From NCBI GenBank assembly GCA_020746105.1, contig CM036617.1, forward strand, positions 147,316,578 to 147,380,577: DNA of 64,000 bases. The letters are read 5' to 3'. Positions 11,357-21,566 of this stretch are shown here, one piece after another. The notes under the pieces are model-generated. The model was not told where the DNA came from, did no database searches, and saw nothing but the letters and a program-made list of their open reading frames with translations. Every line of letters begins with the position of its first letter. Positions within the stretch are counted from its first letter, which is position 1. A program made the position numbers and the translations under genes. This DNA comes from Trogon surrucura. Taxonomy: Eukaryota > Chordata > Aves > Trogoniformes > Trogonidae.

Positions 11357-14097
11357 AACCAAACCAACAAACCCAAACACATTACTTTCTTACTATTTTC
11401 TTGTGCTTCTGTGGTACAAGAAATTAGTCCACAATATAAGAACCACATAATAAGTATGCCATAATTTACATCATGGTATTTTACACTGCAGAGCTATTTT
11501 GTGGAACTTTACAGCTTTATATAATTATCCATTTAAGTCAGAAATGTAACAATATTGCATAAACAATAATTATATACAGTATGCAAAGATCATCTAGCAA
11601 TAGGAAGTGCCAGATAACAGCAACATGAAGTAGCACAAAGCGTAAACACACAGAGCTGTCAAGTCTTTCAGAGGTTTCACATGCTGAACGAACCTCAGTG
11701 AGAATCAGATTGCAGCTAATCAAGTCAAGGGTACAAGTATCCCTAAAACATTTCAGTGTGCTGATTTCAGCATCCAAAACATCCAAAACCCTCTCTCTGC
11801 AGAATAGCAAAACTTTTAATGCACATGTTAAATACATTGATCCTAATTGTCACATAACTGATGCATCTATTCAAAAGCAATTACATGTTTTCTGACTGAA
11901 AGTCAATGGCACTTATACGTGTCCCTAAATATCTTATCCAGTGCTCAGTCGCCAGAAAAAAAAACCCACAAAGAAAACATATGTGTGTACAGTCACAAAA
12001 CCCCTCTTACACTACTGCTTTGTATACTATTTTAAAAAAAAGTTTCATTTCAACAATGTTTTTTAAACATACGCCATGTAACTGTGATCTGGTTTCCCCA
12101 GTTCTCATTGCAGCACATAAAAGCCTTCAATGGGAACGTGCGTCCCACCATCCATTCACATAATTCTGACACGTTAGAGTTGATTGCAAATCTTTTGCCA
12201 GAAAAATGAAGGTTGTTCAGGAAAGTCTTTTTTTTACCTTTTTTGATTCCCGCACAACTACCTCCCTCCAGACAAAACGAAGAGACAAGTAAACCAATGA
12301 TCTACTTCCAAAAACATTTATGTGAGGATCTGTTACTGATAAACTTGAAATTTCACTAGTGAAAAAAGATAGCTTCTGGTTTGGATTGGTTTAAATAGGT
12401 TTATTTTCTCCCCTGACCATGTAATTGACATTGTGTGTGATCTTCTGCTGTAGGTGAAGAGGCCAGGGCCTGCAGTATAATAAAGGGCAAGCCCCTGGGC
12501 ACTGCTCTGGGACAGGGAAACCCAAGGTTTAGTCACCCACTGGCACCAATTTCAGGGCACTGCAGAAGAGTGGAAGCAGGAAAGAAGAAGAGAAGGATCA
12601 TAGGGATGAAATCAAGACACAAGCAAAAGTCAAACAGCTCTCTGGAAACTGCAAAAATGGACATGTTAGGCACATCAATAAAACCTCACAGAGAACTTTT
12701 GTCAGGCCAGTTAGGGGGGCTGAGTTAGTAGGGTTTTTTTGTTTGTTTTTTATCTTTTAACTGACTTCAAAGCAAACTGGAAAGTTTGGGAAAAAAACAG
12801 AAGGTCTCTAAGTATGGACTTTTGTTCAGAAAAAATCTACAAGAAAACTCTGTTGTATTCATCTTCCAAGCCAGAAACAGGGCTGCTATTTGTAAACCCA
12901 GAGCAGGGATTAAAAACCAGGCTTGCAGACAAAGAGCAAATGTAAGAGTTCACAGCAAGGACTCTCCAACTATAGTATTCCTCAAGTCTTTCTCACCCAG
13001 ACACCAGCCATTTATACCTGGAATATTCTTTTCTCTTTCTTAGATTCATACCAATACTTTAATAGTAAAGGCCTTCATGCAGGTGATAAATTAAATCTTT
13101 TTGTGTAAGGAGGTTTTAAAAGACAAAAGTGACTGTAAGATAACTAGTAGCCATAAGGAAGCAGTGAGTGAATTTTAAAAGCGGGGGGGGAGGGGAAGAG
13201 TGAACAACAGGCGCAGGACAAGAGACAGAGGCACCAAGGAAGAGGCACAGGAGTCCTGAACAGCATCAGTCATGAAGTATCAAGCTTCCACGATGCTTAT
13301 GGTAGTTAGGCTGCTCCCAGCCTTTTGAGGCTTTGAAAGGCTCACCACTTTCAGGATTTTAAATAATTAGTATTTGAGTTTAAGCAGGTAATGGTGTTTT
13401 ACTCAGGAACGGTTAGCATCTCTTGAAGCACTCTGGAGCTGGAAAAACTATCTTTTCCCATTTCAGCTTCTTTTGTTCAGAGTTACAGTCTATTTAGTTG
13501 CTGAATCATTGGGCTGGCACTGAAAACTAATCACTATCCTACTCTCATGTTACTTTTCTCTAGAACCTGTTTACCCTCCTCACCTGCTGTTTTCCTAAAA
13601 AGCTCCTTCCTGATAAGTGGTGGGATTACCATTTCTGTGGTGACACAGCTCATGAAAGAAGAATACACATAGATGAATGCTATTTTTGCAGAAAAACGAT
13701 TTTTTAATTTTTTTTTTTTTTGCAGAGATCTATTCCACAGAGGTGGTAAGCACTATCCTGCTTGTTCCTGTAGTTCACAAGCTCACATCTTCACCCCTTT
13801 TGCCATAATCAGTTCGCTGATGATCAATGCCCAGCCGGGGCTTGTGTATGCGTGCATGTGTATCAGGCAACAAGTGTGCAATAGAGAGCTCAAGTTCACT
13901 CTGGTCCGTGAAGCATGTGAGCATCCTATGACTGAAAATATGCTCCCTTGCATAATCCTGAGATTAACAAATTGCTACTAAAGGATGTCAGACAGAAATG
14001 GGAGGAGAAAAAATACTTAAGGTAAGCATGGAGGAAAATCCAGAGTACGAAAGTAACGAATGGGATTAGTCCCCAGTGCCAACTGCATCTCTTTTAC

Positions 14098-14175
14098 CAA
14101 TTCCTGTGTGACCTGGAGTGAGGCATGTCAGCATCTCTGGCTTCAAAATCCCTTCTCCGAAAAACGAGAACAGAA
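14098..14175 (+). mobile_element. MIR-like SINE fragment (weak)
   Basis: The stretch from TGTGTGACCTGGAGTGAGGC through TCTCTGGCTTC to the A-rich end follows the order of the MIR core (a GTGTGACC block, a CTCTGGGCCTC block, then an AAAATG-like block), with many changes. MIRs are ancient SINEs retained at low density in birds. The match is by eye and may be coincidental. Confidence 0.25.
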
Positions 14176-14675
14176 GTGGGTGAAACTATTTTAAAGATCT
14201 CTGGCTGGCTAGAAGACATCTTGTACAAATGCCAGTTGATCATAACCAACTTCTGACAGATAGGAGAGGGAAGGGTAGCAGATCAAAAAACATGCTCCTC
14301 TCAAACTGTAGCATTCATGAAGAATTCCACTGGCTGAAAGTGATTGTTATCTTGGCAGCTGTGTTTAATAGGATCTGTGGTTGCACAAACAAAACAGTGA
14401 AAAGGTGCTAACAGGGCCTTCCTCAGGTATACTGCTAGCCACTGGTACTTTCAATCCTAAAAGGGAAGGAGATCTCCTGAGATGCCCACGTAGGAAGGTG
14501 CTGTGGGCACTTTTAAGAGCTGCATTTCCACAGCTAGTGTTGGGGCTAACTGGCAGGGTGACAGCTGGAGCTTCCATGCACTTCTGCATCTAGGAGCTCA
14601 TCCCACATGCTTTGTGCAACCGAGAGGCTTATCGACAGGATGGACAGTGTCTTTCACTGTCACAGTACATAGATA

Positions 14676-15114
14676 AATCATAGAATCATAGAATGTTAGG
14701 GATTGGAAGGGACCTCGAAAGATCATCAAGTCCAATCCCCCTGCCAGAGCAGGAATGCCTAGATTATGCTACACAGGAACGTGTCCAGGCAGGTCTTGAA
14801 TGTCTCCAGAGAAGGAGACTCCACAACCTCCCCGGGCAGCCTGTTCCAGTGCTCCGTCACCCTCACTGAGAAGAAGTTTCTTCTCGAGTTTAAGCGGAAC
14901 CTCTTATGTTCCAGTTTCAGCCCATTACCCCTTGTCCTATCATTGGTTGTCACCGAGAAGAGCCTGGCTCCATCCTCGTGACACTCCCCCTTGATATATT
15001 TGTAAACATTAATGAGGTCACCCCTCAGTCTCCTCCAAACTAAAGAGCCCCAGCTCCCTCAGCCTTTTCTCATAAGGGAGATGCTCCACTCCCTTAATCA
15101 TCCTAATCGTAGCC
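14676..15114 (-). mobile_element. CR1 LINE, 3' fragment, minus strand
   Basis: The left edge carries two CATAGAAT tail units, followed by the typical CR1 3' end (TTGGAAGGGACCT, CAAGTCCAATCCCCCTGCC). Read on the minus strand, a 65-codon frame (14953-14759) encodes the end of the CR1 ORF2 protein, with the motif [20 protein letters not shown] and the usual terminal stop. The copy is 5' truncated at about 15114, as most CR1 copies are. It is close in sequence to the 61.35 kb copy, so both probably belong to the same fairly young subfamily. Confidence 0.95.
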
Positions 15115-17424
15115 ACTACAAACTGAATCCACAGGCCAAATCCTTGTACTGTAGATTGAGGGCCAAAGTTAAGCTATTTGGTTTGGGATTTCTTTTTTAA
15201 TGACAGTTTCGTAAGGTTCAAAGTTACAAAGGAAATATTTACATAGTGATGTGATATTTTGCTTTACCTTCAGCATACTCTTTATGACAAAACCAACTGA
15301 ATATCTATATATCAATGAAGCTATGGGCTTTTAAATTCAGGTAATGGTAAAATCATTTTCCATGAAACTGTGTGCTTCCATGTGTGAAGAGACACTGGAT
15401 ATTTCAATTTGCACAATGAATCTGCTATCAGAACTGCCCATAGCGGCCTCCATTAAGTCCAAAGAGAAAGTAAAATCCTATAGAATTTGAGCTGAGTATT
15501 TGCACTGAATAACAACCCCAGCTATGGCTCTGTGGCTAGCAGGGTTCTTCTGTAGGTTTTTTTTTGAAGGCAAGCCAGTTCACTACTAGAGGTTTTTCTG
15601 CTTGTATGAAGTGAGAATATAGTTTCTATTCTCTTGCCTATCTGCCTATCTATAATCCATAGAGTTTGCTAATGGCTAACTGGACCAATGGATCTGTCAT
15701 TTGTGCTGAACCATATTTTTGGTTGGGAGCAAAGGGGAGGGAAACAAGAAGGCAACCACGAAAAAGCCTAAGAGAAAGTCTTGGCTGGTGTACACTAGAA
15801 GCACTTCCCAGAAGGGATTCCCCCTTCCTTCTATCCAAACCTGTTGCTCTGCCACACCCTGCTCAGCCTCACCCCTGTAGCTCAGTGCATCCTCCACTGC
15901 GTACCTGGCAACAGACCAAAAAACCATTCTGGTCTTCAGCAAATCTTTTCTTTCTTTTTTTTTTTTTTTTTCCCCTCATGATGTTCTGAATCCTTTCTTC
16001 AAGCTGTTGTTAGTTGCGCTTGGAAGAACTCCAGGCAGCCCAGAAGACAAAACAATGTAATACTTTGAAAACCACAGTTCATTTGTGTGTCAAATAAGGA
16101 TTCACTCACATACTCACTCCTTGAAGGTACGAGGCTATTTCTTTCAAAGCAATGTCGCTTCCCTCCCATCTCTGCCTTGCTGCTTTGCAACAAGGTGTAA
16201 CTGAGAAGATCATCTGCTGAGGTGATGTAAAACCTAGCATCCCTGAGTTCATTACTAGTATTAGTTAAACAAGGGTCAGGGTCAAAAAGTCAAGAAAGGC
16301 CCTTGCATGTATACATACTGGAGGCTCTGGTCTGCCTTTTGCCTTTTGTACGTGGATAAGGAACACTACATGTTTACAGACCAAAGTCATTAAAACTTTT
16401 TAAAATAAGTTTAATAGGTACAATTTAAAAGTTATAATATTTTAAATATGTATTATTCTGGTTTCTTTTCAAGCTGAAGTGTTTATCATTTGAAATCCAC
16501 ATTATCACAACTCTCTGGGTCCAAGTGATCCCCATCGTGTAGCAAGTCACTTGCTGCAGAAGTAAATTACTCCATATCATTTCCTTAAAAGATTATATAA
16601 AAGACTTTCCCGTAGCATTCAGTTTGCCAGTTTGAACTGGGTTGCAAATAAGAGGTGGCAAAGTAATTAACACCTCAGAAATATAACAGATCAAAAGTGA
16701 GTATTTCTGTCTCGTTTTGAATCCATCCAAATGCAATGGCCCTGTAAATTCAGCTCAAACTTGGAAGTTTTTGAGGGTGAATTCTGCTGAGAAGAAATTA
16801 TGTTCAGAGAAGACAGAAAAGCATTGCAATGAAAAGTAAGACACAATACAGAACAGAAATCTGAGAGAATGAAAAATCTGAAAGATTAGATCAAAAGTAA
16901 ATAAAGATAGAAAGCTTTTTTTTAAAAAAAAACCACAATAAAAACCAAACCAAACCTGAACAAACAAACCTTACAAGAGCCTAAATTGATGATTGTTTCT
17001 ATACATACCATGAGCTCTAGTTTTCCTAGAAAACAAACCACTACAAATTATCACTGTATAAAGAAGCGGCTTTACATTACTCAGGAAAAAGTCACAAGCC
17101 ATGTGGATTACTTTCACCCAGTAAGTAATTCACAAAGGATCTGATTTCGCAAAGTAGTTGTCAGGGTAGTATTACTGCTACACAACATGCCAAAGATATG
17201 GTGAGAGTCCATATGTACGTGGATCAGCCCACCCGGGTGCAACCACGAGACGTGGGAGGTGGAAAAAACGAGGCTGAGTTCAGCCCACAGCACCAGCCTT
17301 AAAACTCAGAGCCACAAGTGTTCACGCACCTGCTAATGAAAATTAGTCTGTCCATATCCTTAGAATTCAGTAAATAGGTGAAAATACTTAAAAGACAAAA
17401 GGCAGAAAAGTTTGTATAGCAATT

Positions 17425-17490
17425 TTCCCCCTCTCTGCGTGCAGGTTTCCCCATCGGTAGAGCTCTGTCAGCTTTAATGCCCGTTATTTC
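17425..17490 (+). mobile_element. MIR-like SINE fragment (weak)
   Basis: The order CCCCTCTCTGCGTGCAGG then TTTCCCCATCGGTAGAG follows the conserved MIR core (CTCTGTGCCTCAGTTTCCCCATCTGTAAA) with several changes. Only about 60 bases are convincing. Confidence 0.3.
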
Positions 17491-17539
17491 TAATTTGCCA
17501 TACAAGAGGAAAGGCAATCAGGAAAGCTCATGTGCTCAC

Positions 17540-17945
17540 ATAGACTTGTACACATGCGTGCATCGATATATCATACATAATTTCTCAAAGTAAATATGTA
17601 GTGATTAATTTAATATAAGAAATAATTGCAAACAGCATACTGGGTCATGGGTGACGAATCTAATCATTTACTGAGAGTAATATGTGCAAAAATAAACAAG
17701 ATATAGCTTATAACCAATGTGTGGGAAGTTAGCTATGATTCAGGCAAGCGTTTGGATTTCTTGTTTGTGGACAGAAGGTTGCAAATTTAAGCACTTAACA
17801 GACACCTCTCTAATTTCCTGGTAATTAATGATTTTTGTAATGCTTAGTAAGGTCTCAAGTCCTAGTGCTGTCAGCTCATTATTGTATTTATGAGTTAATT
17901 GTATCATTTAAAAATATAGGTGGACAAGAGGCAGCTCCATCTTAT
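17540..17945. promoter_or_regulatory. Candidate conserved non-coding element
   Basis: This AT-rich, repeat-free block has many homeodomain-type cores (GATTAATTT, GGTAATTAATGA, GAGTTAATTG) and balanced, non-repetitive composition. It ends just before a CTCF-like motif. These properties resemble vertebrate developmental enhancers. No alignment was possible, so conservation is inferred only. Confidence 0.25.
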
Positions 17946-17982
17946 CTGGGGCTGTTGTAGCGCTCTGAACTAGAACATGTAA

Positions 17983-17995
17983 CCCCCTCTAGTGG
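17983..17995 (-). promoter_or_regulatory. CTCF-like motif
   Basis: The plus strand CCCCCTCTAGTGG reads CCACTAGAGGGGG on the minus strand. This matches the CTCF core CCASYAGRKGG at every position, with G instead of C at the next base. Orientation would be leftward. A single motif match is only suggestive. Confidence 0.35.
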
Positions 17996-18443
17996 AAAAA
18001 GCGAAAAGTGGAAAAGTGGCCCTAAAGAATTGCCCACGGTAAAACACGGGCCATCCCCGTTGCCTCTGAGATTGATAAACGAAAATTTCTGCCATTATGC
18101 ATCCTTTCAAATGCCCCTTGCTCGAAAAGATGCAGCGTCACTGATATTTTACTGCAGGATGCAGGAAAGTGCTTGTAATAGAACAGGGTGAAATGAAGGA
18201 AATAAGGTTTGGGCCAAGCATCCTGTTTCACTCCAATGAGAACACAATTAAGCTGAGCCACCCTAAGAAGTTTCCTTTTAGTAAACAGCCACTTCAGTTA
18301 CAAAGCCCTTTAGAAGGTGGATGCTGAAACAATGCAATTAACAAAAAAAAAAAAAGAAAAAAAAAAAAGATGACAGGTACAAACTTAACCTACCTTTATT
18401 GCTTATGACATATGTTTTAATGGGATGCATTCCCATTCCAGGG

Positions 18444-18850
18444 AATCATAGAATGTTAGAATCATAGAGTGTTAGGGGTTGGAAGGCACCTCTGGAGATC
18501 ATCTAGTCCAACCCCCCTGCCAGAGCAGGATCCCCCAGGGCAGCCACACAGGAACGCGACCAGGTGGGTTTTGAAAGTCTCCGGAGAAGAAGACTCCACA
18601 ACCTCTTTGGGCAGCCTGTTCCAGTGCTCCGTCACCCTCACAGTAAAGAAGTTTCTCCTCATGTTGACGTGCAACTTCCTATGTTCTAGCTTATGCCCAT
18701 TATTCCTTGTCCTATTACTGGGCACAACTGTGAAGAGACTGGCACACCCACTCCTGAGGTATTTATATACATTAATAAAGCCCCCTTTCAGCCTTTTCAT
18801 TTCAAGACTAAGGGCCCTGTTTAGTTATTTGACTGGTCTCATTTTCCTCC
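18444..18850 (-). mobile_element. CR1 LINE, 3' fragment, minus strand
   Basis: The left end has the CR1 3' terminus (AATCATAGAATG, TTAGGGGTTGGAAGGCACC, CTAGTCCAACCCCCCTGCC). On the minus strand an open stretch (18800-18462) keeps the ORF2 C-terminal motif [12 protein letters not shown] in the slightly changed form [20 protein letters not shown]. The usual terminal stop is lost and the frame reads through into the 3' end. The copy is 5' truncated, and similarity fades near 18850. Confidence 0.92.
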
Positions 18851-18944
18851 ACAAATGGGAATGAACTGAAACATGTTATTGCTGCACAGTGCTGCGGCTG
18901 CATGGTGTGAACACAGAGCTATGAGCCTCACAGTCCGGAGCTAG

Positions 18945-19060
18945 TCAGGACTTCCATCCCTATACAAGCCCTTGGCTTTCTCCCATCTCAGTTTCCCCAT
19001 TTTCAGTCTAGTCAGAATACTTATCCTTGTTGTTCCTCAAAGGTGAAGTGTATACTCAGC
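18945..19060 (+). mobile_element. MIR-like SINE fragment
   Basis: CCCATCTCAGTTTCCCCATT followed by GAATACTTATCCTTGTTGTT matches the MIR core and its downstream part (CCTCAGTTTCCCCATCTGTAAA, then AATACCTACCT...GTTGT) in the right order and spacing. This is the clearest MIR-type match in the window. Confidence 0.45.
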
Positions 19061-20199
19061 AGCAAAGAAAGTTATTAAGTGTATATATACACAGCATGAG
19101 TGTGTAAGCACACAGCACTGGCCGCCTGGTTTCCCAGAGTCCCCACCTCTGCATGCAGATGAAAACTGGCCTGGGTACACTAAGCAATGGCATCCTAGTT
19201 GTGTGCTCCTTGTCCTGGTCAGGAATTCTATTGCAAAGACACCCACTCTTTCAACATTATGTCACCTCCATAACTAAGTGAAAACAGGCAGTAAGTTTTT
19301 TAAGACGCCACAGAAAGGGCTCTGAACCTTCAAAAGAGGTCATCTGTATTTGGGTGAGAGCACAAAAATACTTTTTTTCTTTTTCATTAGCGAAAATGCT
19401 AGTTGTGAAAAACAAGCTTTAGCAAACCACTCTCTGCAGTGTCAGGTTAATCATGTTGTGCCTATGCACAACTCAAATGAAATTAAATTTAGATGGCAGA
19501 CAGGGAATGGTGCAAGTTTGTCACAGCAGATTTCTTCCAGGAGAAAACTGAAGCCTCTTCACAGTGCACTCAAGTCTCCAGAAAGCTCCTGAACCTCCTC
19601 ATATTCCCTCTGCACAGCAGTATGGACTTGCTGAATTTTAAGGTGGGGTTATGGATCCATATTACAAATGCAAGCAGCAATATGCCAAGTCACCCTGGAG
19701 CTAGATGACTGGTTACACAGGAGGAACAGAGGGACCTGTCCTTATCCATTTTTGGAAAGCTGAGGAAAGGCAGAAAACTATTCTCCTGTCTGTGAATCTA
19801 TCTTGCACTTTTTTTTAATTTTATTTTCCCTCTCATGGAAACTGAAGGTAGCATTCTACATTTTAAATTGTTTACTCATCTTAGAAGATTAATATCAGCC
19901 ATTAAGATAGTAGTCGTGTGTATATAACCTCAAAATTCTGTACTGATTTACAGACTTTTCAAGTGCTGTTTTTGCATCATCCTGTGATACGTGAATATGT
20001 ACTATGCATGTTTTTGTTTTTGTTTTTTTTTATTTAAAAGTTCATGTTTACAGGTAATTCTCCAGTATTCAGAAAATGTGGTAAAAGTAGAAGTGTGAAA
20101 CAGTTGTGAGATGCTAGAAAGTGTCATGCCAGATTCTAGAAAAGCTTCTCGGAATCAACACAGCTGGCCAGGAAATACCCTTGCCTGCAACCCATGTTT

Positions 20200-20420
20200 C
20201 GCTAACTTTTTTTAAAAAGGGGTTTTTAAGAGGTTTCATTTTAATATTTTAATGTCATAGCAGGTTGTGGTGCCTTACAGTAATCAATCCTTAAAACTGA
20301 TTAATTCCGAGGATGTGCTAAACGGTGTGCTGTTATATAAAAAGAAAAGGGGATTTTACCCGTTTATTATTTGCATAATGATTGAGGACTCCCCTCAGTT
20401 GAGTGCTTGCTAATTTGCAA
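20200..20420. promoter_or_regulatory. Candidate enhancer with octamer motif
   Basis: The block contains the POU octamer ATTTGCAT (20369-20376, within TTATTTGCATAATGA). Nearby are TAATC/GATTA-type cores (CAGTAATCAATCC, CTGATTAATTCC) of the kind bound by homeodomain factors. It has no repeat character. Function is inferred from motif clustering only. Confidence 0.25.
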
Positions 20421-21410
20421 GACAAAAAATGAATGCTGACTTTCAACTTGCACCTAGTTAAGTCCTAATGGAAACCCAGGGCTGAAACTTCTCTTTGCGT
20501 GTTTGCATACAGCTGAACCGGTACCTTCAGAGCACTCAAGTGCTACTACTGAGATTTTCAAAGCAGCCTGTGAAATTTAGTGGAATTTTCACATGCGAGC
20601 CTCTGCTCTATTTTGAGAAATTGAAAGTGAGTGCAGGTGCAAAGATACTAGTATAAATTCTAACTCGAAGTTAAAGAACCAATATAAAATAATTAATTAG
20701 AAGTCATAAATCAAATGCTTGTTATCTAGTGTTTACACATGAACAAGAAGGGGAACTTCCTAAATAACTTAAACAGCACACTCTTGCTATGCTAGTGTCA
20801 TTCGTTGCCTGCATTAAAAGAAAACAAATCATGTAGGAATTACCACTTGATTCTAATAGCAGATCCCTGCTCAGTACTCCGTGGAAGATCAAAACGGGCA
20901 AGGCAATGCTTACTACCCTCTCAAAGAATTCTTTCTGGGGCTGAGAGCTGGCACCTGGCTGCAGAAAATCGCCGAGGTTAAACACCCAGCCCCACTTACA
21001 CATCGGGCACTGTCCTGCCTATTCAAAGGACAAGCTGGTTTTGTATCCAAATACATTTTTAGCGTGATTAGACTTCCTACGTTCCCCATCGCTGTTACTT
21101 TAACTAGGTTTTCCTGTGCTTGGAAGCTTGAATGTTTTGGCAGGCTTTACAAACACAAGTGCAGCTTTTGACCTCCGGACGTTATCCAAGTCCGCACCGC
21201 ACATTTATCAGCCTGAGTGTAGTGTTAGTTTTATGGACATTTCCGCTATCAGCTCATGGCAGTTTCTAGCCTGGCCAGTTCTCCTTTCTGATCAGATGAG
21301 CACCTGTTAGTCTCGGGACCGGGCAGCCTGCGTTAACTGTTCAGACACCAGTGTGGCCACCTCTAAGCACAACGCACCCTAGTACCCTCATGCTTGGGTT
21401 ACAAATCCAG

Positions 21411-21566
21411 TAGTCACTCAAGGCTTTTATCAGCAGTGAGAAGCTTAAAAAGCAGGTCCACAAATGCAAAGATCACTGTGCTCTCCGATAGTCACACAAG
21501 GTTTGTATCAGCAGTGAAAAGCTGAAAAAGTGGGTTCACAAATAGAAAAGGCACCATGCTCGACCA
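21411..21566 (+). repeat. 78-bp tandem duplication, two copies
   Basis: Copy 1 (21411-21488) and copy 2 (21489-21566) both begin TAGTCAC(T/A)CAAGG and share TATCAGCAGTGA(G/A)AAGCT, a middle AAAA-AG block and CACAAAT. Roughly four fifths of positions agree by eye, so the duplication is not very recent. Neither copy encodes anything recognisable. Confidence 0.8.

Larger units (their letters stand above)
5350..14675. other. Gene-free AT-rich span, intron or intergenic
   Basis: I see no exon, RNA gene or intact mobile element here. Small features include a T run (5639-5660), an A run at 5846-5860, an ATAA microsatellite at 8513-8536 and a run of 14 G at 11343-11356. The open frames are short and show no recognisable protein. 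A weak MIR-like patch lies near 14100. If the plus-strand first exon is real, this is the start of its intron 1. Confidence 0.55.
15115..18443. other. Gene-free span between two CR1 copies
   Basis: No gene or intact element is seen. The part from about 17540 to 17945 is unusually rich in TAAT-type motifs and is listed separately, as are a MIR-like patch (17425-17490) and a CTCF-like motif (17983-17995). Homopolymer T/A runs lie at 15952-15972 and 18342-18369. Confidence 0.5.
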
